Translations under genes and position numbers: made by a program
From: Klebsiella pneumoniae
Lineage (GTDB): Bacteria > Pseudomonadota > Gammaproteobacteria > Ga0077536
Direction: 5' to 3'
Assembly (NCBI GenBank): GCA_945862315.1
Contig: CAMAXW010000009.1
Coordinates: 1 to 64,000, forward strand
DNA length: 64,000 nt
In this document: piece by piece, positions 28,310-37,323 of the stretch
How the letters are laid out: every line of letters begins with the position of its first letter
Position numbering within the stretch: the first letter of the stretch is position 1
Notes under the pieces: generated by a model
Seen by the model: only the letters and a program-made list of their open reading frames with translations
What the model was told of the DNA's origin: nothing
Database searches by the model: none

Positions 28310-29107
28310 ATGCACCCTATGCTCAATATCGCGGTGCGCGCCGCGCGCCGCGCGGCCACCGTGATCCTCCGCAATATCGAGCGCGTCGACGCCCTCGAAA
28401 TCAGTCTCAAAGGCCGACGAGATTATGTCTGCAGCGTGGACCGCGACGCCGAAATACTCGCCATCGACACGCTGCGCACCGCCTATCCCGATCACCAGTT
28501 TCTAGGCGAGGAATCCGGCGGCAGCGGCAACAGCGATTTTGTGTGGATCATCGACGCCCTGGATGGCACGACGAATTATCTTCATGGCTATCCCCAAGTG
28601 GCGGTCTCGATCGCCTTGGAGTTTCGTGGCGAAGTCCAACAGGCGGTGGTCTACGATCCGCTGCGCGACGAACTGTTCACCGCGACGCGTGGCAGTGGTG
28701 CCCAACTCAACAACCGGCGCTTGCGGGTCAGCCGGTGTCGCGCCTTGGAGGCCGCCCAGCTCGCCACGGGCTTCCCGGTGCGCGACGATCGTTTGATCGA
28801 TCCCTATCTCCTGTCGTTCGCCAAATTTCTCCACCGGGTGGACGGCGTGCGCAACGGCGGATCCCCGGCCCTAGACCTCGCTTACGTGGCGGCCGGCCGG
28901 TTGGACGGGTTTTGGGAATTCGGTCTGAAACCTTGGGACATTGCCGCCGGCTTGCTGCTAGTCCAAGAGGCCGGTGGGATGATCGGCCCGCCCTACCCCG
29001 ACCAAGACATGATGCGCCAAGGAGACGTCGTCGCCGCCGCGCCCAAAATTTTCCCGGTCATGTTGGAGATCCTGCGCGAGCATCCGGTGCGGGTGGTAGC
29101 GAGCTAA
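28310..29107 (+). CDS. suhB: Inositol-1-monophosphatase family protein SuhB
   Basis: 265 residues. Mg-binding motifs: FLGEESGG (about 64-71), WIIDALDGTTNYLHG (about 80-94) and WDIAAGLLLVQEAGG (about 213-227). The second motif has alanine where the family usually has proline (D-P-L-D), although both aspartates remain. In Escherichia coli SuhB also acts in the rRNA transcription antitermination complex. The start has GAAAGG eight bases upstream. Divergent from trmJ, a common arrangement. Confidence 0.94.
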   Translation: MHPMLNIAVRAARRAATVILRNIERVDALEISLKGRRDYVCSVDRDAEILAIDTLRTAYPDHQFLGEESGGSGNSDFVWIIDALDGTTNYLHGYPQVAVSIALEFRGEVQQAVVYDPLRDELFTATRGSGAQLNNRRLRVSRCRALEAAQLATGFPVRDDRLIDPYLLSFAKFLHRVDGVRNGGSPALDLAYVAAGRLDGFWEFGLKPWDIAAGLLLVQEAGGMIGPPYPDQDMMRQGDVVAAAPKIFPVMLEILREHPVRVVAS

Positions 29108-29162
29108 ATTTGACCGGCGCGCCGCGCGTTCGACCACGCCGCAGCGAGGACTTACGCAGGCT

Positions 29163-30068
29163 TCAGCGGCGATCTCGGTAGAGCAGCGTGGTGACTTGCT
29201 CAGACACCAAGCCGATCAAGAAAATCAGAATGGCGTTGGAGAGCAGCAGCGCACTCATATTGGTAAACCGGTGCTCGGTCACAAAGGTGTAGCCGTAGTA
29301 GCCCGCGCCGAGCAGGAAAAAGCCCAAGCTCACGGGCAAAAACACCTTGAGCGGCGAAAAAAGCGTCCCCACTTTAAAAATGATCAACAAAAATCGCAGC
29401 CCGTCCTGGAGTGGTTTGAGATGGCTCTTACCGACTCGGCGACTGGCCTGAATGGGCACGTAAGCAACCTGATAGCCTGCGCGAAAAAACGCCATCGTGC
29501 TGGTGGTCGGGTAAGAAAAACCGTTGGGGAGCAGATACAGAAACTCCCGGAAGCTACTGGCCCGCACCACCCGGAAACCAGAAGTCAGGTCGTCGACTTT
29601 CTGCCCGGTCATCCAGCTGGCAAAAAGATTGTAGAACGCGTTGGCGTAGCGCCGGCCCACGCTGGCATGGCAGTGCCGTGAGCGTGCACCCACCACCATC
29701 TCGTAACCGGTGGCCAGTTTGGCTAACAATCGTGCGATGTCCGCCGGCGCGTGCTGGCTGTCGGCATCCATAAAACAAATGACCTCCCCGAGTGCCGCGC
29801 GCGCGCCGGACTTAACGGCCGCACCGTTGCCCATCGTGTAGGCATGTACCACGCAGCGCACCGCGTGCGCGGCGCACACCGCACGCGTGTCGTCCGTGGA
29901 GCCATCGTCCACCACGAGGATGTCCGCCGCGGGATACAGCGCCTTGAGTTCCGGCAGCAGAGTGTGGAGCGAAGCGGCCTCGTTTTTAGCGGGCAACACG
30001 ATGGACAACTGGGTGCCGAGTGAGAACTCGCCGGGGGGTGCAGGCGGCAATAAGGAGTCGGTGTTCAT
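29163..30068 (-). CDS. Family 2 glycosyltransferase (polyprenyl-phosphate sugar synthase type)
   Basis: 301 residues. The GT-A domain has LSIVLPAKNEAASL (about 21-34), the nucleotide-binding VVDDGSTDDT (about 53-62) and the metal-binding MDADSQH (about 100-106). Two hydrophobic helices follow at about 235-260 and 272-295. This is the plan of dolichol/polyprenyl-phosphate mannose or glucose synthases, which load sugars on a lipid carrier. The ATG overlaps the upstream gene's stop by four bases. Downstream of pilA, it could supply a lipid-linked sugar for pilin glycosylation (inference). Confidence 0.85.
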   Translation of the reverse strand: MNTDSLLPPAPPGEFSLGTQLSIVLPAKNEAASLHTLLPELKALYPAADILVVDDGSTDDTRAVCAAHAVRCVVHAYTMGNGAAVKSGARAALGEVICFMDADSQHAPADIARLLAKLATGYEMVVGARSRHCHASVGRRYANAFYNLFASWMTGQKVDDLTSGFRVVRASSFREFLYLLPNGFSYPTTSTMAFFRAGYQVAYVPIQASRRVGKSHLKPLQDGLRFLLIIFKVGTLFSPLKVFLPVSLGFFLLGAGYYGYTFVTEHRFTNMSALLLSNAILIFLIGLVSEQVTTLLYRDRR

Positions 30069-32026
30069 GGCGGTGTGGGCGCATTCCCGGCGGCGGAGGG
30101 GAGAGTTCGCGACGTCTGGATATCGGCGCGGATACGGGCCAAGCGTGCCGCCTCGACCCCTAGCCGGTCAAGACGCTCGGCCGCCGCCAATTGGGCTTCG
30201 GCCGCGACCACATCAGGAATAAAAAGCAGGGCCTGCACCAGATTGACCCGCAAATAAGCGGCGTTGGGTTGCAATTGCACCGCCTCGCGCATGAGCCGCA
30301 CACAGGCGTCGACATCGCCTAATTGTTGGGCGTAGTACATCCCAAGGATCGACAACACATCGGCTTTCACGCCGTCGGTTAAACCGGGTTGGTCGAGAAT
30401 GACGCCGAACAAACCCATGACTTGCGCGGCCGACGGCGCACAGCGTTGCGTTTGCAGGCAGGCAATTAGCGCTTTGAGATAGGGCGTTTCGGATGCTAGC
30501 AGCGGCCGCCGACTCAGACGTTGCGTCAACTCGGCAACAACCTCTGGCGGGAACGGGCCATGGGCCAACATGCCCAAGCCTATCAGCGCGCCGATGTCTT
30601 GCGGCGCCAGCGCCACCGCGCGCCACAAATAACGCGCCGCATCCTCGTTGAGCGTCGGTTGCTGAAGGGCTACCGCGGCGTCCGCGAGCAGGCGTCCCAC
30701 TTCGTAATTGGCCCGCGGCGAGTCGGGCCGATGGCGCACCTCATAACTCGCCAGAGAAAGCGGATCGCGCCATTGATCCGCGCGCACGGCGCTCACCAAC
30801 GCAAGCCCCGCCAGCAGTGCGGCGGCGGCAAAGCCTGCCAGACGCGGGTGGGTGGGTGTTAGCCTTGCGTTCAGGCCCACGGCGATTGCCAACAGAGGCC
30901 CTAGGCAGGCCAGATAATTACGATGCAAATGCACCATTTCCAGCATGATGAAACTCGATTCCATCGCGTGTCCGGCGAGGAACCAGCACACCCCAAACGT
31001 CAACCACGGCAGCCGCTTGCGCAGACCCAGTGCGGCGACCACCAGCGCGCCCAGCCCCAGTAACGCCACCAACGTGGCAGGTGGTGTGAGCAGGCCATGC
31101 GAGACTGGAAAGTCATCGTAGAACAGCCCCAACTGACTCAACACCGGCAGCAGCAGAATTTTAACGTAGAGAAAAAGCACACGCGGCTGGGTCAGTAGAC
31201 GTTCCGCCACGCTGAAGTGGCGATTAAGTGCCGACTGTTCAAACCAAATGGGGTGGGTCAATAAATAAAACGCGCCGGCCAGCAGCGGCAAGACGAGCAC
31301 AAGACCATAGAACTGATTGAGCGTGCCCCATCGCCCCAGCGTCGCCACCTTGAAGCGCAGCAGGCTGACTTCCATCGCAAATGCAAACAATATCAGCAGT
31401 GCGCCGCTTTCTTTGGTCAAGCTCGCCAGCAGCAAACAACCCGGCACCGCCACCCACAGTTGCGCGTAGGCGGGACGTCCCGCCCAGTGTTGGCGACGGG
31501 CGTTTAAATAAAATATCAAGCCTAACAGCACAAAGCTCGTTGACAGGCTGGTCATCCGCTGCACCACATACAGGACGCTGGTGAGTTGCAAAGGATGGAG
31601 GAGCCAGGCCCCCGTGGTGACCAGTGCCAGCGCCGCACGAATGCCTGCCCGCTCGCCGCCGGCGGTAAGGTCTAACAGGCCGCGCGTGAACCACCACACC
31701 AGCACACCGTTGAGCAAATGAATGCCCAAATTCGTAAACTTGAACCAGAAGGGATCGAGCCCCGTGGCGCGAAAATTAAGCAGAAAGCTCACCATGCTCA
31801 GCGGCCGCTTGAGCGGACCCGCGTCGCCGGCCACCAGGGCGAGGCGCACGGCTGGCCAAAAGCCCTGATCGGCCTGAACACCGGGATTGGCAACAATATT
31901 GGCGTAGTCGTCAAAAACAAAAGGGCCGCCAAGTCCGCGCCAGTAAACCAGCGTCGTGAGCACCAGCAACAGCGTGAGCGCCAGCACTTCGGGGCAGCAG
32001 GGGGAACGGGCGTTGGTGGGTAACAT
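30065..32026 (-). CDS. Multi-span protein O-mannosyltransferase-like protein with TPR tail
   Basis: 653 residues. The N-terminal helix is followed by FDDYANIVANP, a GT-C-type first loop with paired aspartates, then RPLSMVSFLLN and NLGIHLLNGVLVWW, a pattern shared with TMTC/PMT-like membrane glycosyltransferases. About ten hydrophobic segments reach to residue 410, and the rest is helical with TPR-like repeats (LSILGMYYAQQLGDVDACVRLMREAVQL). The ATG at 32026 is preferred over a GTG at 32050. Lying between pilA and a lipid-sugar synthase, it is a candidate pilin glycosyltransferase. This is not proven. Confidence 0.75.
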   Translation of the reverse strand: MLPTNARSPCCPEVLALTLLLVLTTLVYWRGLGGPFVFDDYANIVANPGVQADQGFWPAVRLALVAGDAGPLKRPLSMVSFLLNFRATGLDPFWFKFTNLGIHLLNGVLVWWFTRGLLDLTAGGERAGIRAALALVTTGAWLLHPLQLTSVLYVVQRMTSLSTSFVLLGLIFYLNARRQHWAGRPAYAQLWVAVPGCLLLASLTKESGALLILFAFAMEVSLLRFKVATLGRWGTLNQFYGLVLVLPLLAGAFYLLTHPIWFEQSALNRHFSVAERLLTQPRVLFLYVKILLLPVLSQLGLFYDDFPVSHGLLTPPATLVALLGLGALVVAALGLRKRLPWLTFGVCWFLAGHAMESSFIMLEMVHLHRNYLACLGPLLAIAVGLNARLTPTHPRLAGFAAAALLAGLALVSAVRADQWRDPLSLASYEVRHRPDSPRANYEVGRLLADAAVALQQPTLNEDAARYLWRAVALAPQDIGALIGLGMLAHGPFPPEVVAELTQRLSRRPLLASETPYLKALIACLQTQRCAPSAAQVMGLFGVILDQPGLTDGVKADVLSILGMYYAQQLGDVDACVRLMREAVQLQPNAAYLRVNLVQALLFIPDVVAAEAQLAAAERLDRLGVEAARLARIRADIQTSRTLPSAAGNAPTPP

Positions 32027-32059
32027 GCGGAAGTGCGCGCCCTTAGGCACTCAGCAGAG

Positions 32060-32082
32060 ACTCCCCGGCAGTGCCGGGGAGT
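32060..32082. terminator. Strong hairpin after pilA
   Basis: ACTCCCCGG, loop CAGTG, CCGGGGAGT: a perfect 9-base GC-rich stem 22 bases after the pilA stop. No U run follows on the minus strand, so it may be a partial terminator that gives more pilA mRNA than downstream mRNA. Confidence 0.6.
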
Positions 32083-32103
32083 TGGCTAGCAGCGTGTCGC
32101 TGC

Positions 32104-32541
32104 CTAGCGGCAGGAAGCCGGCCGATATTTTGCGGGCAAAGTGCCGCCACCAGAGCCTGTCGACGTGCAGTCAAACTTGATCGCACCGGTATTGGTGGTG
32201 GGTTTCAGGAACAGGGTAGCCGAGGCTAGTGGTGCTTGAGCGGTATAGACGATCGTAATCAAACCAGCCGCTCCAACCGTAACGCTTTTCACGCTATTAC
32301 CCGCGATGCTTGCTGCAGACGGCATGCCGGCGAGCGCGTTGCTGGTCGGCAAACTGCCGTTGGTAGCGTAATACTCCGCGACCGCCGTTTTGGCGGCGGA
32401 AGCCAGTGACAAGCCTTCAGTGACCTTCGCACGGACCATATAGTCCTGATACGCCGGGATGGCGACTGCCGCCAAAATGCCGATGATCGCGACCACGATC
32501 ATGAGTTCGATAAGGGTAAAACCCTGTTGGACCTTTTTCAT
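32104..32541 (-). CDS. pilA: Type IV major pilin PilA
   Basis: 145-residue prepilin. The leader MKKVQQG is cut before F8, giving a mature end [19 protein letters not shown] with the conserved glutamate at +5. The globular part is small, with a C-terminal disulfide loop formed by the two cysteines in [12 protein letters not shown] and PASCR. Serines and threonines in that loop could carry sugar. GGAG lies before the ATG. A sigma-54-type promoter and two CTGTC motifs sit upstream, and pilR and pilS precede it on the same strand. PilD (48265) should process it. Confidence 0.95.
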   Translation of the reverse strand: MKKVQQGFTLIELMIVVAIIGILAAVAIPAYQDYMVRAKVTEGLSLASAAKTAVAEYYATNGSLPTSNALAGMPSAASIAGNSVKSVTVGAAGLITIVYTAQAPLASATLFLKPTTNTGAIKFDCTSTGSGGGTLPAKYRPASCR

Positions 32542-32654
32542 TGATAACTCCGGAAGTAAAAATAAAGACTCGTTGAACTAACAGACTTCGTTGTCTTCGA
32601 ACCGTCCCTCGCGGCACCGCCCCAAGCATTCGCTATCTGTGGTGATGGGTTAGC

Positions 32655-32672
32655 GAGCAGCAAGTGTGCCAG
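32655..32672 (-). promoter_or_regulatory. Sigma-54 type promoter of pilA
   Basis: On the minus strand TGGCAC-ACTTG-CTGCT has the invariant GG and GC spaced by ten bases as sigma-54 requires. The -12 part is CTGC rather than the consensus TTGC. A transcript would start about 100 bases before the pilA ATG. The activator would be PilR, encoded next door. Confidence 0.7.
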
Positions 32673-32726
32673 CTTGACCTATTTGTTAAATTTTGTGTCG
32701 CGCCGGGGTTTTTAAAGGTCATTCGG

Positions 32727-32793
32727 GACAGATTTGACCTTCTTGCGGGGCCTGAATAAGCGCAAAACGTCACAATGTGACGCATTAGGACAG
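32727..32793 (-). promoter_or_regulatory. Candidate PilR-binding region upstream of pilA
   Basis: Two CTGTC motifs on the minus strand (32727-32731 and 32789-32793) and a near-perfect inverted repeat CGTCACA-A-TGTGACG (32768-32782) lie 55-120 bases upstream of the sigma-54 promoter, where an enhancer would be expected. The C/G-TGTC core resembles published PilR sites. The inverted repeat may serve another regulator. Confidence 0.4.
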
Positions 32794-32800
32794 CCCAACG

Positions 32801-34111
32801 TCAACTTAAGCCTAAGCGATCTAACCGATAGCGCAGCGCTCGGAAGGAAATACCCAGCAGCTTGGCCGCCTGCGTCTTGTTCCAACGGGTTTGTTCGAGC
32901 GCTTCCAGAATACGCCGGCGTTCGAGCTCGTCGAGCCAGGGTTGCAGTTCGCCAGCCGGTGGGCCGGCTGCCACCGGTAGGGCGGGCAGGAGCAAATCAG
33001 CGACTTCAATGGTGCCGGCGTCGCATAACGCGCAAGCGCGCTCGAGGATGTTTTCCAATTCTCGTACGTTGCCGGGGAACGCATAAGCCCGCAGTGCCGC
33101 CCAGGCCGGTGCGCTCAGCGGCAGCGGCGCTTGGGCTTGGGCCAAGCGCGCCAAGAAATACTGCGCCAGGGGTTCGATGTCCTCAGCCCGCTCGCGCAGG
33201 GGCGGTACTTTGACCTCGATCACATTGATGCGGTAATACAGGTCCTGACGAAACACCCCCCCGGCCACCATGCTGGCCAAATCTTTGTGGGTAGCCGACA
33301 GAATGCGACAGTCGACCGGCTGTTCGTGCGCCGCACCCACCCGCCGAATCCGTTTTTCTTGGACCGCGCGCAACAGTTTCACCTGCAGCGTCAGGGGTAA
33401 TTCGGCCACCTCGTCCAGAAACAGGCTACCGCCGTCCGCCGCTTCAAACAGCCCCATTTTGTCGCTCGTCGCGCCGGTAAAACTCCCTTTAACGTGCCCA
33501 AAGAGTTCGCTCTCGATGAGATCCTGCGCAATGGCCCCACAGTTCACCGGGACAAACGGCTGACTAGCGCGTGAACTTTGCGCATGAATGAGCCGGGCAA
33601 CGAGTTCTTTGCCGGTGCCAGATTCGCCGCTGATATGAATGGGCGCTTGGCTGCGGGCGAGTTTGGCAATGGTCTCGTGCAATTTCTCGATCAGGTGGGA
33701 GCGCCCAATCAGCGGTGCAACGAGGGCGCGCGGCGGTGCAGGCCCCGCTAGCGTCACCGCTTGGGCCACGAGTTTGCGCAGATTGTGCAGGTCTACGGGT
33801 TTGTTGACGAAATCGAAGGCGCCCGCTTTCAAGGCATGAATCGCGGCTTCCATGCTGCCGTGGGCGGTAATCACCGCGACCGGCAAGGCGGCGTAACGTT
33901 GTTGAATCAGACTCACCAAATCCAGCCCGCTGCCATCGGGCAAGCGCATGTCCGTCAGGCACAGGTCGAATGAGTGCGCCGCCAGCGCCGCGCGGGCGGC
34001 CGCCAAGGTAGCCGCTACCGTGGTGGTGATGCCCATGCGGTCCAGCGTGATCGCCAGGAGTTCGCAAATATCCGGTTCATCGTCGACGATTAAAGCGTGC
34101 GGTTGTGCCAT
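32801..34111 (-). CDS. pilR: Sigma-54-dependent response regulator PilR
   Basis: 436 residues. The receiver domain (about 1-120) has the phospho-acceptor aspartate in LTDMRLPDGSG (about 53). The AAA+ domain has Walker A GESGTGKELVAR (about 163-174), the sigma-54 contact loop GSFTGA (as in other PilR proteins) and Walker B GGSLFLDE. The Fis-type helix-turn-helix closes it (QTRWNKTQAAKLLGISFRALRYRL). It should activate pilA from the sigma-54 promoter just downstream. It follows pilS with seven bases between. Confidence 0.95.
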   Translation of the reverse strand: MAQPHALIVDDEPDICELLAITLDRMGITTTVAATLAAARAALAAHSFDLCLTDMRLPDGSGLDLVSLIQQRYAALPVAVITAHGSMEAAIHALKAGAFDFVNKPVDLHNLRKLVAQAVTLAGPAPPRALVAPLIGRSHLIEKLHETIAKLARSQAPIHISGESGTGKELVARLIHAQSSRASQPFVPVNCGAIAQDLIESELFGHVKGSFTGATSDKMGLFEAADGGSLFLDEVAELPLTLQVKLLRAVQEKRIRRVGAAHEQPVDCRILSATHKDLASMVAGGVFRQDLYYRINVIEVKVPPLRERAEDIEPLAQYFLARLAQAQAPLPLSAPAWAALRAYAFPGNVRELENILERACALCDAGTIEVADLLLPALPVAAGPPAGELQPWLDELERRRILEALEQTRWNKTQAAKLLGISFRALRYRLDRLGLS

Positions 34112-34118
34112 GGGCGGG

Positions 34119-35750
34119 CTAGCTCATCAAGACTAAGGCATCGGGGTGGGCAAAACAGAGCCTAAAAATACAGCCCTGACTGCCAGCGGACAACAAAGTG
34201 AGGGTGGCCTGATTGGACTCGCACAGTTCGCGGGCGATATACAGGCCCAGCCCGGTACCGCCGCCGAGGCCCGTAAAAAACGGCTCGAAAACTTGGCCAG
34301 CGTCCGCAGGGGGCATTCCAACCCCGGTATCACAAACATCTAATAGGGGTCGACCGCTACCCGGCTGGCGGCTGACCAAAAATTGCACCAAGGGTAAGTA
34401 TCGACTGTAACGCAAAGCATTTTCGGCGAGATTCCACAGCACTTGGTGGAGCTGGCTTTTATCCATCTGCACAACGATATCAGCCTCCTTGGCGACGCAG
34501 GCGAGCGCGCCGGCGTCCAAGCCACGGCGCTCGGCGAATTCAGCGAGAAATGCCTCAAGCCACGGCACCAGCGCAAAGCGCTCCGTGACGGTTGATACGC
34601 GCCGGCCAATCATCAACACATTGCTCACGATGTCGTTCATGCGGGCCGAGTGCTGAGCAATAATTTGCACAAGGCGGCGGTCTTCAGCCGGCAGCGCCGC
34701 AGACTCCCCCAACAGTTGCCCGGCGTGACTAATCGCGCCCAGCGGGTTGCGAATCTCATGGGCGATGCTGGCAGTCAGGCGTCCTAGCGAGGCCAGTTTG
34801 ATTTGCTGTACGCGCTGATGGGTCTCCGCAGCGTCTTGCATGAACACCAACGTGCTGCCGCCATCCACCCGCTCCGCCCGCTCCAGCCGCGCAAACGACA
34901 CAATGACCTCCATCCCATCAGGCCCCAGTGTGAGCGGGGTTCGGGGATTTTCTGCGCGTTGCACCCACGCCAGCCACGCGATGCTCAAAGGCTCCGAGAA
35001 AGCCACCAGCGAACAGCCGGGCACGGCAATGTGCTGCCCCGCCATGCGCAACGCAGCTTCGTTCGCTAACACCACGCACAGCTTGTCGTCCAACACCACA
35101 ATGCCCGATTGCATGCGCTGGACGATGTATTCGTTGAGCTGCGCCAAATTGCGTAACTCCACTGCGCGAGTGGCGGCGAGTGCTGCGCTGTTACGCGCCT
35201 GTTCTGCCAGCCAGGCGGCCAGCAGGCCGGCAGCAAAACAGATAACCCCCAGCAGCGCCGCTTGCGCGTAGCTGGCGGTCGCATAGTCCAAACGGACTAT
35301 CCCATAGAGGGTCTGCGCCAGTAACGCGAGGGTCGCCAGCGAGGCGTACGCCACCGCCACCCGCCGCCCTGCCAACAGGCACGATCCGACCGTCGCCACG
35401 ACGAGCAAAATGCCAAAGCCACCGCTAACCCCGCCGCTGGCGTGGATCAGCAGGGTAATGGCTAAAACATCCAGCGGCACCTGCAGATTGCGCAGCAACG
35501 AGAACCCGGCCCACCGGCGCCACGCCAGCAACGCCAACGCCACCGCGGCGCCGAAATACAGCGTGGCGGTCCAACCAACGAGCGGCACAGCGGACGGGGG
35601 CACTTGGGGCGGCAGCCCCCCGCTCCAGGTCAGCGCACCGCACATGCCGGCGAGCAGCAGGCGGTAAACGTTAAAATAACGCAGTGCGCGCCACGGCTTT
35701 TGCGTGACCTCCTCGTCTAGAGACCCCGCCTCAGCGGGCAGGCTGGTCAT
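34119..35750 (-). CDS. pilS: Sensor histidine kinase PilS
   Basis: 543 residues. Six hydrophobic segments (about 30-190) are followed by a PAS-like domain (about 200-300). The kinase core is ASIAHEIRNPLGAISHAG with the phosphorylated histidine, the N box is WNLAENALRYS, and the G boxes are VCDTGVGMPP and GGGTGLGLYIARELC. It controls PilR phosphorylation in response to pilin level in the membrane, as known in Pseudomonas. The ATG at 35750 overlaps the PP0621-like gene by 20 bases. An upstream start at 35777 is less likely. Confidence 0.93.
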   Translation of the reverse strand: MTSLPAEAGSLDEEVTQKPWRALRYFNVYRLLLAGMCGALTWSGGLPPQVPPSAVPLVGWTATLYFGAAVALALLAWRRWAGFSLLRNLQVPLDVLAITLLIHASGGVSGGFGILLVVATVGSCLLAGRRVAVAYASLATLALLAQTLYGIVRLDYATASYAQAALLGVICFAAGLLAAWLAEQARNSAALAATRAVELRNLAQLNEYIVQRMQSGIVVLDDKLCVVLANEAALRMAGQHIAVPGCSLVAFSEPLSIAWLAWVQRAENPRTPLTLGPDGMEVIVSFARLERAERVDGGSTLVFMQDAAETHQRVQQIKLASLGRLTASIAHEIRNPLGAISHAGQLLGESAALPAEDRRLVQIIAQHSARMNDIVSNVLMIGRRVSTVTERFALVPWLEAFLAEFAERRGLDAGALACVAKEADIVVQMDKSQLHQVLWNLAENALRYSRYLPLVQFLVSRQPGSGRPLLDVCDTGVGMPPADAGQVFEPFFTGLGGGTGLGLYIARELCESNQATLTLLSAGSQGCIFRLCFAHPDALVLMS

Positions 35751-35952
35751 GCGATTTGCACTCAAAACTCGCGTCACGCAGCGCGCGCGCGTCCCCCTCC
35801 GGCAGATACACGCCGCACTGCGCGCATTTCACAATCCGTACCGCCTGCTGGACTGGGGCATCGCCGCGCGCGCCCGCACGTCGCCAGCGCCGCCACAGCG
35901 ACCAAACAACCCAGACCAGCAGGGCTACCACCAGCAGTCGACTCAATCCCAT
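35731..35952 (-). CDS. Small membrane-anchored PP0621-family protein
   Basis: 73 residues. The N-terminal hydrophobic helix (LLVVALLVWVVWSLW) precedes an arginine-rich stretch and a zinc-ribbon-like end: VKCAQCGVYLPEGDA, then FECKSHDQ. This is the plan of the PP0621 family, which in pseudomonads also lies near bamD/pilSR-region genes. Function unknown. It overlaps the start of pilS by 20 bases, so the two are likely translated from one mRNA. Confidence 0.75.
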   Translation of the reverse strand: MGLSRLLVVALLVWVVWSLWRRWRRAGARGDAPVQQAVRIVKCAQCGVYLPEGDARALRDASFECKSHDQPAR

Positions 35953-36003
35953 TAACGTCCATCCCGAGCAATTTCTAAGGTCCTAGCGTTGCGCGGACGT
36001 GGC

Positions 36004-36019
36004 TGTGACGCAAGTCACG
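36004..36019. promoter_or_regulatory. CRP/Vfr-like site upstream of sucC
   Basis: TGTGA-CGCAAG-TCACG matches nine of ten bases of the CRP half-sites with the correct six-base gap. It lies about 140 bases before sucC. A possible -10 TATAGT is at 36046-36051 with only a poor -35. This arrangement suits activator-dependent transcription. No CRP gene is in the window. Confidence 0.5.
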
Positions 36020-36156
36020 GCGTGCACGTGTTGCGAGCAATCCGATATAGTTCCCCCCCGGACGGTGGGGGCGAAACAACCCAAACCGCTCGGGGCGCTG
36101 GGCTCTCAGCCCCCACAACGCGCGCATTGCCCTATCGATCAGCATGGAGAGGACCG

Positions 36157-37323
36157 ATGAACCTGCACGAATATCAGGCCAAGCAGTTATTTACTGAGTA
36201 CGGGATACCCATCCTTCCCGGCAAAATTGCCCGCACCGCCGACGAAGCGGCCGCCAACGCCCGTGCGCTGGGTGGCGAGGCTTGGCTGGTCAAAGCTCAA
36301 GTACATGCCGGTGGTCGCGGCAAAGCCGGCGGCGTGAAGTTTGTGAAAAGCCCGGAAGCAGCAGCGCTCGCGGCAGGTGCCATGCTCGGCACGCAACTGG
36401 TGACCACGCAGTCCGGGCCCACGGGGCAGCCTGTCAACATTGTGTTGATTGATAGCGCCGCCCAAATTGCCCACGAACTCTACCTCGGTGCGGTGGTTGA
36501 TCGCGCTAGCCGCCGCGTGACGTTTATGGCATCCCGTGCCGGCGGCATGGACATCGAAGAAGTAGCGGCCAACACGCCGGAACTCATTTTTACCGCCAGT
36601 ATTGACCCCGTGCTAGGGCTACAGGATTACCAAACCCGCCTATTGGGTTTTGCCCTGGCGCTGACGGATTCCCAGCGCAAAGAATTAGCGGTCATCTTAA
36701 AAGGGCTGTACCGGCTGTTCATCGATAAAGATCTCAGCCTGCTGGAAATCAACCCACTCGCCATTTTGGCCGACGGGACCCTCGCCGCACTCGATGGCAA
36801 AATTAACATCGACGACAACGCGCTGTATCGGCAGGCCATCGCCGCGTGGCGCGACCCCACGCAAGAAGACGAAAAAGAGCGCCGCGCGCAGGCTTTCGAT
36901 CTGAACTACGTGACGCTCGACGGCAATATTGCCTGCATGGTCAATGGTGCCGGGCTCGCCATGGCCACCATGGACGTCGTCAAGTTGTATGGCGGGGCGC
37001 CGGCTAATTTCTTGGACGTTGGCGGCGGCACCACGGCTGAACGCGTGGCGGAGGCCTTCAAGATCATTACCTCCGATCCCAACGTCAAAGCCATTTTGGT
37101 GAATATTTTTGGCGGCATCGTACGCTGCGACATGATCGCCTCCGGGATCATCTCGGCGGTCAAGGAAGTCGGTGTCAACGTGCCCGTGGTGGTCAGATTG
37201 GAAGGCACCAACGTAGCTGAAGGTAAAAAGATGCTGGCCGACAGCGGGTTAGCGATCTTGAGCGCAGAAGATTTAAGCGATGCCGCCCAGAAGGTCGTGG
37301 CCGCCGTCGCAGGAGCCCATTAA
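36157..37323 (+). CDS. sucC: Succinyl-CoA synthetase beta subunit (ADP-forming)
   Basis: 388 residues. Starts [18 protein letters not shown]. The ATP-grasp domain has [16 protein letters not shown] (about 46-61) and the acidic metal-binding EINPLAIL (about 196-203). The CoA/ligase part has [12 protein letters not shown] and [11 protein letters not shown]. Forms succinyl-CoA synthetase with SucD in the TCA cycle. GAGAGGA precedes the ATG. Upstream in-frame codons (from 35989) are not protein-like. Stop and sucD start share one base (TAATG). Confidence 0.97.
   Translation: MNLHEYQAKQLFTEYGIPILPGKIARTADEAAANARALGGEAWLVKAQVHAGGRGKAGGVKFVKSPEAAALAAGAMLGTQLVTTQSGPTGQPVNIVLIDSAAQIAHELYLGAVVDRASRRVTFMASRAGGMDIEEVAANTPELIFTASIDPVLGLQDYQTRLLGFALALTDSQRKELAVILKGLYRLFIDKDLSLLEINPLAILADGTLAALDGKINIDDNALYRQAIAAWRDPTQEDEKERRAQAFDLNYVTLDGNIACMVNGAGLAMATMDVVKLYGGAPANFLDVGGGTTAERVAEAFKIITSDPNVKAILVNIFGGIVRCDMIASGIISAVKEVGVNVPVVVRLEGTNVAEGKKMLADSGLAILSAEDLSDAAQKVVAAVAGAH

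Noticed and set aside
27919-29181. Long plus-strand frame across trmJ and suhB
   Set aside because: Spans two confident genes in the wrong frame; rich in Arg and Pro, as expected of a frame shadow in GC-rich DNA.
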